Part shown: positions 42,457 through 51,347 of the stretch, piece by piece
Position numbering within the stretch: position 1 is the first letter of the stretch
Layout: each line of letters begins with the position of its first letter
From: Bradyrhizobium sp. CER78
GTDB taxonomy: Bacteria; Pseudomonadota; Alphaproteobacteria; Rhizobiales; Xanthobacteraceae
Direction of reading: 5' to 3'
Length of the DNA stretch: 64,000 nt
Assembly (NCBI RefSeq): GCF_029846235.1
Contig: NZ_JARVWP010000005.1
Location: forward strand, 434,001 to 498,000
Notes under the pieces: generated by a model
Databases searched by the model: none
What the model was told of the DNA's origin: nothing
What the model saw: only the letters and a program-made list of their open reading frames with translations
Program-made: the position numbers and the translations under genes

Positions 42457-43812
42457 ATGAAGCTGTTGCGTGTGCTGAGTCTGCGGGGGATCGGCGCCCA
42501 GATGGCGGCGCTGGTCGTCGTCTCGATCGTCGCGCTGCACCTGATCATCACCGCCACCTTCCTGATCCATCGCCCTGATAGGCCGGAGCCGTCCGATCGC
42601 TGGCACACCCAGCTCGCCGCCGCCGCGCAATTGCTCGGGCATGCTCCGGCATCGGAGCGGCCGCGGCTGCAGGCCGACATCATCAGAGCCTTCCCGCAGC
42701 TTGCGATCGGCGACTTCACGTCCGATGCCGGCGGTCTCACCGAGACCGCCCCGCCGAGCCTGCATGCGCTGCGCCGGCTCGGCGCCGGCTATCATGTCTA
42801 CTCCCTACCCCGCGAGGCGGGCAGCACGCCACGCGACGCCGAGATCCGCCGCGTCGCGATCCGCTTGCCTGACGGCGCCATGTTCGCCGCCAACCTGATG
42901 CCGGACCAGCACATGCGGCCGTTCTGGGGCGGGCCCTGGATGATGACGGTGCTGTTCGCCGTCATCAGCGTCACCCTGCTCGGCCTGTGGGCGGCATGGG
43001 CGCTGACCGCGCCGCTGTCGTCCTTCGTCAAGGCCGCCGAGACCTTCAGCCTGAACGGCGCCGCCGCGCCGCTGCCGGAGCGCGGCCCCGAGGAGATCCG
43101 CTCGCTGGCCAAGGCGCTGAACCGGATGCGCGAGCGCATCACGGCATTGATCGACGACCGCACCAAGATGCTGGCCGCCATCAGCCACGACCTGCGCACG
43201 CCGATCACGCGGATGCGGCTGCGCGCCGAGTTCATCGAGGACGAGACCCATCGCCACCGCATGCTGCGCGACCTCGACCAGATGCGCTCGATGCTGGAGT
43301 CCGTGCTGTCGTTCCTGCGCAACGACCGCAAGCTCGAGGAGATGACGCTGGTCGACATCGCCAGCACGCTGCACCTCGTCACCGACCAGTTCGCCGACAT
43401 GGGACACAAGGTCAGCTACGAGGGTCCGCAGCACGCGATGGCGACCGCGCGGCCCGCCGACCTGCATCGCAGCATCACCAATCTGGTGGACAATGCCGTG
43501 CGCTTCGGCGGCGAAGTCGCCGTCCGCCTGGACGTCAAGCCGGATCGCCTCGTCATCGACATCGAGGACGACGGCCCCGGCATTTCGGATGCGCACAAGG
43601 CGAGCGTGCTGGAGCCGTTCGTGCGCGGCGACCAGGCGCGCAACATGGATGAGGCCGAGGGCTTCGGCCTCGGCCTGTCGATCGCCAACGCCATCGTGCT
43701 CGCGCATGGCGGCACGCTGTCGCTGCACGATCGCAAGCCGCACGGGCTCGTGGTCCGGATCGAATTGCCGGCGCGGCAGCAGATGCAGTTGCCGCGGAAG
43801 TCCGCGGCCTGA
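42457..43812 (+). CDS. Sensor histidine kinase (EnvZ/RstB-like)
   Basis: A 451-residue inner-membrane kinase. Helix 1 is at about 16-36 and helix 2 at about 160-182, enclosing a periplasmic sensor domain of about 120 residues. A HAMP-like linker follows (ALTAPLSSFVKAAETFSLNG). The H-box has phosphorylated H244 in AISHDLRTPITRMRL, and the ATP domain has NLVDNAVRFG, DIEDDGPGI and GFGLGLSIANAIVLAHGG. All catalytic boxes are intact. The ATG is 2 bp after the regulator stop. The sensed signal is unknown. Confidence 0.95.
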   Translation: MKLLRVLSLRGIGAQMAALVVVSIVALHLIITATFLIHRPDRPEPSDRWHTQLAAAAQLLGHAPASERPRLQADIIRAFPQLAIGDFTSDAGGLTETAPPSLHALRRLGAGYHVYSLPREAGSTPRDAEIRRVAIRLPDGAMFAANLMPDQHMRPFWGGPWMMTVLFAVISVTLLGLWAAWALTAPLSSFVKAAETFSLNGAAAPLPERGPEEIRSLAKALNRMRERITALIDDRTKMLAAISHDLRTPITRMRLRAEFIEDETHRHRMLRDLDQMRSMLESVLSFLRNDRKLEEMTLVDIASTLHLVTDQFADMGHKVSYEGPQHAMATARPADLHRSITNLVDNAVRFGGEVAVRLDVKPDRLVIDIEDDGPGISDAHKASVLEPFVRGDQARNMDEAEGFGLGLSIANAIVLAHGGTLSLHDRKPHGLVVRIELPARQQMQLPRKSAA

Positions 43813-43873
43813 TCAGGCTGATCTGATCGGCGATGACGCTGACCGGTAACGACGCTGACCGATAATTAAGCCA

Positions 43874-44068
43874 TCAGGCGGCGAGCGGCGTGAGCTGCGC
43901 CGTGTCGTAGATCGCGATCGCCTCGAAGCGGTAATCGCAGGCGCGGCAATGCCACAGGAACGACGTGCGCCCCTCGCTGTGCTCCACCCAATCGGGGCGG
44001 GCAATCGGCTTGCCGCATTGCGCGCAGGGATTTTCGCGAGGCATATAGCCTGTGTCCTGACGGACCAT
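43874..44068 (-). CDS. Small zinc-ribbon protein
   Basis: A 64-residue protein with two CxxC knuckles (NPCAQCGKP and WHCRACDYRF), which would bind one zinc ion. The start at 44068 (MVRQDTGYMPREN) has GGGAGATGCGCC upstream. A longer in-frame extension to 44257 reads through AT-rich leader sequence and is rejected. Such mini zinc-ribbons are frequent in rhizobia; many have no known role. It converges on the histidine kinase gene. Confidence 0.82.
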   Translation of the reverse strand: MVRQDTGYMPRENPCAQCGKPIARPDWVEHSEGRTSFLWHCRACDYRFEAIAIYDTAQLTPLAA

Positions 44069-44450
44069 GGCGCATCTCCCGAGTGATGTTTGTTTTTTGC
44101 GTGCTTTGGACTGGACAGATGTGCTGACTGAACGCGCCCACTCTGTCGTGAGACGAAGTGTAAACCTTCGCTCCGTCGTTTGCACGAAAAACTGTTGTGG
44201 ATCGCGTGCGGCAAAATCGATCGAGAAAATTAGCGGCGAAAATTTAGCCGATGACAATTTTCAGTCGAGACGATTGATGCGAACAATTTGAAGCATGCGT
44301 GTTGCGATCGCATGCTCCGGTCACCTGCATCCGGATAATCACGGACGCACAACGTTCGCCGATGCGAAGGTTTTGCCACATTCCTGCCCGCTCGCCGTAC
44401 CAATGAGACCGCAGAACCGACGCGCGTTTGATCACCCCGAGCGACCCGAG
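44069..44450. other. Gene-free divergent region with an inverted repeat
   Basis: 382 bp, more AT-rich than its surroundings between 44180 and 44290. AGCATGCG and CGCATGCT at 44292-44299 and 44309-44316 form an 8-bp inverted repeat with a 9-base spacer, a possible operator for the transglycosylase or zinc-ribbon gene. An in-frame ATG at 44295 lies within it but is too far from the signal peptide to be the true start. Confidence 0.5.
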
Positions 44451-44978
44451 ATGAAGACCCTTCAGAGCCTTAGCTACCTTGCCGCCGCCATCGCGGTGCT
44501 GGCGTTCTGCGGAAGCGCAAGTGCACAATCGCGTGCGCAATACGAGGCGATGGTGGCTGCCGAGGCCCAAGCCAATCTGGTGCCGGTGGAGCTGGTGCAT
44601 CGCGTCATCGTGCGCGAGAGCAAGTACCATCCGCAGCTGATCGGGCGCGGCGGCACCATCGGGCTGATGCAGATCAAGCTCGGCACCGCGCGCGGCCTCG
44701 GCTACACCGGTACCGCCGAGGGTCTGCGCGACCCCGGCACCAACCTCAAATACGGCGTGAAGTACCTCGCCGGCGCCTATCGCGCCGCCAATGGCGATCA
44801 CGACCGAGCCGTGCGTTATTTCGCGGGCGGGTATTACTACGTCGCAAAGCGGCAGCGCGGCGGTCACCTCAAGGAGGCGAAGCATGGCGGCGCGGGTGCG
44901 CCGCCGAAGGAGCTCGCCAAGCAGGAGCAGATGCCGGCCGATAGCGCCGAGCCGCAGCCGGAACAGGCTTCCAAATAA
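44451..44978 (+). CDS. Lytic transglycosylase (SLT domain)
   Basis: A 175-residue exported enzyme that cleaves peptidoglycan between MurNAc and GlcNAc. The signal peptide MKTLQSLSYLAAAIAVLAFC is followed by GSASAQ. The catalytic Glu is E56 in VIVRESKYHP, followed by the family signature GTIGLMQIKLGTARGLGY and NLKYGVKYLAGAYR. A Pro/Gln/Ala-rich tail ends the protein. I chose 44451 as start since it opens the signal peptide and follows ACCCGAG; the extension to 44295 is leader sequence. Confidence 0.9.
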   Translation: MKTLQSLSYLAAAIAVLAFCGSASAQSRAQYEAMVAAEAQANLVPVELVHRVIVRESKYHPQLIGRGGTIGLMQIKLGTARGLGYTGTAEGLRDPGTNLKYGVKYLAGAYRAANGDHDRAVRYFAGGYYYVAKRQRGGHLKEAKHGGAGAPPKELAKQEQMPADSAEPQPEQASK

Positions 44979-44987
44979 GTGCTTTCA

Positions 44988-45104
44988 TGTCCCGGACGCG
45001 GTGCAACGCGCAGCGTTGCTCCACGGAGCCGGGACCCATGTTCGACGAGCGGTAGACCCCGGCTCAGCAGGGCACCGCTGTCGCGCTGCGCTGCGTCCGG
45101 GGCA
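44988..45104. repeat. Intergenic palindromic repeat related to family C
   Basis: GTCCCGGACGCG at the left pairs with CTGCGTCCGGGGC at the right. Inside are GCAACGC-gca-GCGTTGC and GGAGCCGGGACCCATG. It resembles the element at 7199-7313 in the CCGGGACCCAT segment. It fills the space before the thiamine riboswitch. Confidence 0.65.
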
Positions 45105-45186
45105 CGCGCGCTTTGCGTACGGCGCGTTCCCAACCCTGGCATACAAGTTGACACATCCGCCCATCCGCCTACATTAGGGGCGTTCC

Positions 45187-45301
45187 GAGGGGTGCTCCGA
45201 AGGAGGAGCTGAGATACCGCAAGCTTGGACTGGCCAGTAGGCGAACAGTCCGGGACCGCGGTGACCCTTTGAACCTGATCCGGGTCATGCCGGCGAAGGG
45301 A
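45187..45301 (+). promoter_or_regulatory. TPP riboswitch (THI element)
   Basis: It holds the conserved THI blocks: GGGGTGCTC then GGAGCTGAGAT on the 5' side, and ACCCTTTGAACCTGATC with CCGGGTCATGCCGGCGAAGGGA on the 3' side. The CTGAGA and the ACCTGATC segments bind the pyrimidine and pyrophosphate parts of TPP. The aptamer ends 5-6 bases before the thiO ATG, and GGGACAGGG at its end includes the ribosome binding site, so TPP binding would block translation start. It controls the thiOSGEC operon. Confidence 0.96.
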
Positions 45302-45306
45302 CAGGG

Positions 45307-46320
45307 ATGTATCAGACGTCAAGACCGCGGGGGGATTCCCCCGTCACCATCATCGGCGCAGGCATAACCGGCGCCTGGCATGCGCTATTGCTCGCAGAGG
45401 CCGGACGTGCCGTCACCCTGCATGAGCGCAGTGACGCTGCGATGACGGAATCCACAAGCCACTGGGCCGGCGGAATGCTGGCGCCCTGGTGCGAGGAGGA
45501 GGCCGCCGAGCCCGTCATCACGCGGCTCGGCATCCGGTCGCTCGCGCTGTGGCGACAGCATCTCCCGGAAGCGGCGTTCAACGGCTCGCTGGTGGTGGCG
45601 CATCCGCGCGACCGCGCCGATTTCGAGCGCTTTGCCCGCCTCACGTCAGGCCATCGCCGGCTCGATGCCGAGGGCGTTCGCGCGCTCGAGCCGGCGCTCG
45701 AGGGCCGCTTCGGCGCCGGCCTGTTCTATCCTGAGGAAGGTCATGTCGAGCCGCGCCGCGTGCTGCCGCGGCTGCATGCCGCGATCGCCAAGGCCGGCGG
45801 CGCCATCAAGTTCGGCAGCGATGCCGAGGCTGATGATCTCGACGGCCTCGTGATCGACTGCCGGGGACTAGCCGCACGCGACCGCGAGCCGAGCCTGCGC
45901 GGCGTCAAGGGCGAGATGATCGTCATCGAGACCGCGGAGGTCGAGCTGTTGCGTCCGGTGCGGTTGATCCATCCGCGCTGGCCGCTTTACGTGATCCCGC
46001 GCGGCGACGGCCGCTTCATGCTGGGTGCGACCTCGATCGAGGCCGAGGACAACGGCGTCAGCGTGCGCTCGGCGCTGGAGCTTCTGGGCGCCGCCTATGT
46101 GGTGCATCCGGCGTTCGGCGAGGCCCGCATCGTCGAGTTCGGCGCCGGGCTCAGGCCCGCCTTCCCCGACAATCTGCCGAAAATCAGGATCGAGCAGGAA
46201 CGCATCACGGTGAACGGACTCTACCGTCATGGCTTCCTGCTGGCGCCCGCGCTGGCCGAGCTGACGCTCGCCTATCTTGCGCGCGGCGAAATCGACAACG
46301 AGGTGATGCAATGCGCGTGA
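45307..46320 (+). CDS. thiO: Glycine oxidase ThiO
   Basis: A 337-residue FAD-dependent amine oxidase that makes dehydroglycine for the thiazole of thiamine. The FAD-binding motif is VTIIGAGITGAWHALLLAEA near residues 13-32, with SHWAGGMLAPWCEEEAAEP next (the GGML loop of the DadA/ThiO family). The C-terminal part has FMLGATSIEAEDNGV and EFGAGLRPAFPDNLPKI, as in ThiO. The start follows the riboswitch directly. The end (ATGCAATGCGCGTGA) overlaps the remains of a duplicated thiS start. First gene of the thi operon. Confidence 0.93.
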   Translation: MYQTSRPRGDSPVTIIGAGITGAWHALLLAEAGRAVTLHERSDAAMTESTSHWAGGMLAPWCEEEAAEPVITRLGIRSLALWRQHLPEAAFNGSLVVAHPRDRADFERFARLTSGHRRLDAEGVRALEPALEGRFGAGLFYPEEGHVEPRRVLPRLHAAIAKAGGAIKFGSDAEADDLDGLVIDCRGLAARDREPSLRGVKGEMIVIETAEVELLRPVRLIHPRWPLYVIPRGDGRFMLGATSIEAEDNGVSVRSALELLGAAYVVHPAFGEARIVEFGAGLRPAFPDNLPKIRIEQERITVNGLYRHGFLLAPALAELTLAYLARGEIDNEVMQCA

Positions 46321-46327
46321 TCGTCCA

Positions 46328-46525
46328 ATGCGTGTAATTGTTAACGGCGAGCAGCGGGAGATCAATGCAGCCAGCGTCGACGCGCTCTTGGCCGAGCTCG
46401 ACTACGAGGGCAGCCATTTCGCGATCGCAGTGAATTACGACGTGGTGCCGAAAGGCCGCTGGGCCGAGACGGCGCTCAAGGCCGGCGACGAGATCGAGAT
46501 CATCACGCCGCGGCAGGGAGGGTGA
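46328..46525 (+). CDS. thiS: Sulfur carrier protein ThiS
   Basis: A 65-residue ubiquitin-like protein ([12 protein letters not shown] to ITPRQGG) whose C-terminal Gly-Gly is thiocarboxylated and gives sulfur to ThiG. Acidic patch and GDEIEIITP are typical. It lies 7 bp after thiO. Just upstream at 46311-46325 the bases ATGCGCGTGATCGTC repeat the first five codons of this gene in other codons and are followed by a stop (MRVIVQCV). ThiF, which adenylates ThiS, is not in this operon. Confidence 0.94.
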   Translation: MRVIVNGEQREINAASVDALLAELDYEGSHFAIAVNYDVVPKGRWAETALKAGDEIEIITPRQGG

Positions 46526-46560
46526 TGATGATGAATATGCGCATTCCAAATACTCCGGTG

Positions 46561-46659
46561 TCATCGCCCGGCTTGACCGGGCGATCCAGTACACCGCGGC
46601 TTCTCCGTATCACAGCGCGGCCTCTGGAATACTGGATCCCCGCTTTCGCGGGGATGACG
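46561..46659. repeat. 99-bp intergenic repeat E (copy 1) within the thi operon
   Basis: It starts TCATCGCCCGGCTTGACCGG and ends GGATCCCCGCTTTCGCGGGG-ATGAC. It has CGATCCAGTA...TACTGGATC inverted parts and hairpins at both ends. The copy at 48111-48209 differs at about three of the 99 positions. It occupies the 178-bp gap between thiS and thiG. Confidence 0.93.
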
Positions 46660-46703
46660 AGTTGTATGCGCGGCAGCGAACACGACCACGAGGGATAGAC
46701 GAC

Positions 46704-47486
46704 ATGGTCACCTTCTACGGCAAAACCTTCCCCTCCCGCCTGCTGATCGGCACCGCGCTGTATGCATCGCCTGCGATCATGCAGAACGCGATCCGGGCCT
46801 CCGGCGCCAGCATCGTCACCGTATCGCTCCGCCGCGAAGCCGCGGGCGGCAAGACCGGCGATGCGTTCTGGTCGTTGATCCGCGAGCTCGGCGTCACCGT
46901 GCTGCCGAACACCGCCGGCTGCCGCAGCGTGCGCGAGGCAGTCACCACAGCCAAGCTCGCGCGCGAATTGTTCGGCACGCCCTGGATCAAGCTCGAGGTG
47001 ATCGCCGACAACGACACGCTGCAGCCCGACGTGGTCGGCCTGGTCGAGGCCGCCAGCATCCTGATCAAGGACGGTTTTGAAGTGTTCCCCTATTGCACCG
47101 AGGATTTCTCGGTCGCTTCGCGGCTGGTCGAGGCCGGCTGCAAGGTGGTGATGCCGTGGGCTGCACCGATCGGAAGTGCCAAAGGCATCACCAATCGCGA
47201 CGCGCTAAAACTGCTGCGCGACCGCCTGCCCGACATCACGCTGGTGGTCGATGCCGGCTTGGGCGCGCCGTCGCATGCGGCGCAGGCGCTCGAGCTCGGC
47301 TATGACGCCGTGCTGCTCAACACCGCCGTGGCCAAGGCCGCCGATCCCGTCGCCATGGCCAACGCCTTCCGCCTCGGCGTCGAGGCCGGCCGCACCGCCT
47401 ATGAAGCCGGGCTGATGGAAGCCCGCGACTTCGCCTCCCCCTCCACCCCTGTCGTTGGGACCCCGTTCTGGCATGCCGTATCCTGA
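46704..47486 (+). CDS. thiG: Thiazole synthase ThiG
   Basis: A 260-residue TIM-barrel enzyme that joins deoxyxylulose phosphate, dehydroglycine and sulfur from ThiS to form the thiazole phosphate. The Schiff-base lysine is K96 in WIKLEVI. Other conserved parts are [15 protein letters not shown] at 66-80, [27 protein letters not shown] and [21 protein letters not shown] start at the ATG at 46704; a 14-residue in-frame extension reads repeat DNA. The last 14 bases overlap thiE. Confidence 0.95.
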   Translation: MVTFYGKTFPSRLLIGTALYASPAIMQNAIRASGASIVTVSLRREAAGGKTGDAFWSLIRELGVTVLPNTAGCRSVREAVTTAKLARELFGTPWIKLEVIADNDTLQPDVVGLVEAASILIKDGFEVFPYCTEDFSVASRLVEAGCKVVMPWAAPIGSAKGITNRDALKLLRDRLPDITLVVDAGLGAPSHAAQALELGYDAVLLNTAVAKAADPVAMANAFRLGVEAGRTAYEAGLMEARDFASPSTPVVGTPFWHAVS

Positions 47487-48081
47487 TCCGTTCTATCCCG
47501 TCGTCGACAGCGTCAAGTGGGTCGAGCGACTGACAAAGCTCGGCGTCGGCACCATCCAGCTGCGCGCCAAGGAGCTCGACGATGCCGAGGCGCTGCAGAT
47601 CGTCAGCGACGCGCTGGCGGTGACGAAGGGCACGGGCACAAAGCTCGTCGTCAACGACTACTGGCGCGCGGCGATCGTCGCCGGCGCCGAGCATCTGCAT
47701 CTCGGCCAGGAAGATCTGGCTGGCGCCGACCTCGGCGAGATCCGTAAAGCGCGGCTGACGCTTGGCGTCTCCACCCATGACGATGCCGAGCTTGCCACCG
47801 CGCTCGCCGCCAAGCCCGACTATGTCGCGCTCGGCCCGATCTTCTTCACCACGCTGAAGTCGATGCGGTTCGAGCCGCAGGGCATTCCGAAGATCACCGA
47901 GTGGAAGAAGCGGATCGGCTCAATCCCCCTTGTCGCGATCGGCGGCATCAAGTTCGAGCACGCCGCCGAGATCTTCGCCGCAGGCGCAGATTCGATCGCC
48001 GTCGTCAGTGACGTCACCCAGAACGCCGACCCCGACGCGCGGGTGCGGCAGTGGCTCGGCCTCCGTGCGGAGGCTGCGTGA
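47473..48081 (+). CDS. thiE: Thiamine phosphate synthase ThiE
   Basis: A 202-residue TIM-barrel enzyme that couples HMP pyrophosphate with thiazole phosphate to thiamine phosphate. [13 protein letters not shown] (phosphate-binding and Q/R site), [50 protein letters not shown] and [20 protein letters not shown] are the family motifs. It starts inside the thiG 3' end (overlap 47473-47486). It ends 31 bp before the second 99-bp repeat, after which thiC follows. Confidence 0.94.
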   Translation: MPYPDPFYPVVDSVKWVERLTKLGVGTIQLRAKELDDAEALQIVSDALAVTKGTGTKLVVNDYWRAAIVAGAEHLHLGQEDLAGADLGEIRKARLTLGVSTHDDAELATALAAKPDYVALGPIFFTTLKSMRFEPQGIPKITEWKKRIGSIPLVAIGGIKFEHAAEIFAAGADSIAVVSDVTQNADPDARVRQWLGLRAEAA

Positions 48082-48110
48082 TGCAAACTCTCGTTCCACA
48101 CACCCTGCCG

Positions 48111-48209
48111 TCATCGCCCGGCTTGACCGGGCGATCCAGTACGCCGCGGCTTCTCCGTATCCCATCGCGGCCTCTGGAATACTGGATCCCCGCTTTCGCG
48201 GGGATGACA
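48111..48209. repeat. 99-bp intergenic repeat E (copy 2) within the thi operon
   Basis: A near-identical copy of 46561-46659 in the same orientation, 1,550 bp away, in the 184-bp gap between thiE and thiC. About three mismatches in 99 bases. With copy 1 it brackets thiG-thiE. Confidence 0.93.
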
Positions 48210-48253
48210 GCGGTAATTGTTTCTCGCGCAGCAATGCCAACGAATTGAAGTAA

Positions 48254-50164
<1,911 letters not shown>

Positions 50165-50224
50165 GGATGCGCCCTCTCCGCTCGTCATACGTGGCCTTGA
50201 CCGGGCATCCGTCAAGAACGAAGA

Positions 50225-50250
50225 GGCCGGGCGAAAGCCCGGCCCTTTTT
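50225..50250 (+). terminator. Rho-independent terminator of the thi operon
   Basis: GGCCGGGC (50225-50232), loop GAAA, GCCCGGCC (50237-50244), then CTTTTTT-A. It lies 60 bp after the thiC stop. Confidence 0.94.
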
Positions 50251-50332
50251 ACTTCTAGGCTTTGTACTCACATTGCGCGTACAAACTGGTCATTCCGCAA
50301 GGTCCAACCATCCTGCGGACTCCGGACGATTG

Positions 50333-50722
50333 TCAGCGAAGCCCGATGCAGTCGCCGATTTCCAATATCTCAAATCGCTCAGCGTAGATTCGTATGACGC
50401 TAGCTGTCGAAGACGTCTCCAGCCGGTAGCAGCGCAGCATATCCAGCGGCACACCGAGCGGCCTCCAGCGATCTCGAATCGAGATCAGACCTTGATCATC
50501 TTCGATCAACGAAGCGCCTGCGATTCGCTCTTCTGCGATGACGCCGAAGTTCATCTCAGCCTTCATGCCATAACAGTCGCGGAATAACAAAGCTGCTTGA
50601 CGACCATCAGGCCAGACTACTTGAAGCCGAACCTCATCCCGTGCTCCAGGACTGCGTCGATCTATCGACAGTTCCTGCAACTCGGCATCGTGCCACGGCA
50701 AAGAGTTAAAGCTATCGTTCAT
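50333..50722 (-). CDS. Hypothetical protein, accessory-like
   Basis: A 129-residue soluble protein (MNDSFNSLPWHDAELQELSI, then RDEVRLQVVWPDGRQAALLF and ISIRDRWRPLGVPLDMLRCY). The WHDA...L..L..DR and VxWPDG patterns recall small immunity-like or hypothetical proteins found next to toxin loci, but I cannot name a family, and no toxin gene is seen. The region 50260-50820 is visibly lower in G+C than the thi operon and its codon choice looks less biased, which suggests acquisition by transfer. Confidence 0.65.
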   Translation of the reverse strand: MNDSFNSLPWHDAELQELSIDRRSPGARDEVRLQVVWPDGRQAALLFRDCYGMKAEMNFGVIAEERIAGASLIEDDQGLISIRDRWRPLGVPLDMLRCYRLETSSTASVIRIYAERFEILEIGDCIGLR

Positions 50723-50921
50723 AGTCCAGCCCCGGATCCATTTCTTCGCAGTACGCGTAGTGCGCAGGGAACCATCCTACTACATGACGTTCCCCTAGCC
50801 GATTAGGAAAGTGATTGCGCTGACTTTAATCCAGCAAGCGTAACCCGAATGAGCGGAGCGACATCCGGGGTTAGCATCAGTTCCGCATATCGCTCCGCTC
50901 ATGCAGGCTACGGGCTTGCTG

Positions 50922-51347
50922 CTATGTCCGCTTCGCGTGCCACGCCTTGTGCACGAACTCAAGACGGTTGCCGTCGAAGTCGGCGACGTTCGCGGCGTAG
51001 TAGCCGGGGGCGAAGTAGGTGCGATCTGCCGGTTTCCCCTCGTCGGTGCCGCCGGCCTTGATTGCAGCTGCGTAGGCGGCGTCGACGAGCTCATTGCTGG
51101 CGCAGACGATCCCGAGGTACAGGCCGGTCTCGCCAGGCTTGCGTTGACGTAGCCAGATGCTTGACCCGACCGCCTTGCCGCTGCCGTAGGCGTCGTCAAC
51201 AATGCCGTAGAGATCAGGGACATCCTCCGGGCCAGAACGGGAGTCGTAATTGCCAAAGACCTTCCAGCCGAGCTGCTTCAGGGCTTCGGCGTAGAAGGCC
51301 AGTGACTTCTCGATGTTATTGACGGAAATGTAAACGTGATCGATCAT
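50922..51347 (-). CDS. VOC (glyoxalase/dioxygenase fold) family protein
   Basis: A 141-residue protein with the two beta-alpha-beta units of the vicinal oxygen chelate fold: MIDHVYISVNNIEKSLAFYA with His 4 as metal ligand, a middle GLYLGIVCASNEL part, and the C-terminal YYAANVADFDGNRLEFVH with Glu as ligand. Its ATG overlaps the stop of the upstream monooxygenase (TGA at 51346-51344), so the two are co-translated. Its role beside a monooxygenase could be handling a reactive product. Specific reaction unknown. Confidence 0.9.
   Translation of the reverse strand: MIDHVYISVNNIEKSLAFYAEALKQLGWKVFGNYDSRSGPEDVPDLYGIVDDAYGSGKAVGSSIWLRQRKPGETGLYLGIVCASNELVDAAYAAAIKAGGTDEGKPADRTYFAPGYYAANVADFDGNRLEFVHKAWHAKRT

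Noticed and set aside
46551..46700. A small gene between thiS and thiG
   Set aside because: The region is a 99-bp repeat found again at 48111; frames in it are not conserved coding sequence.
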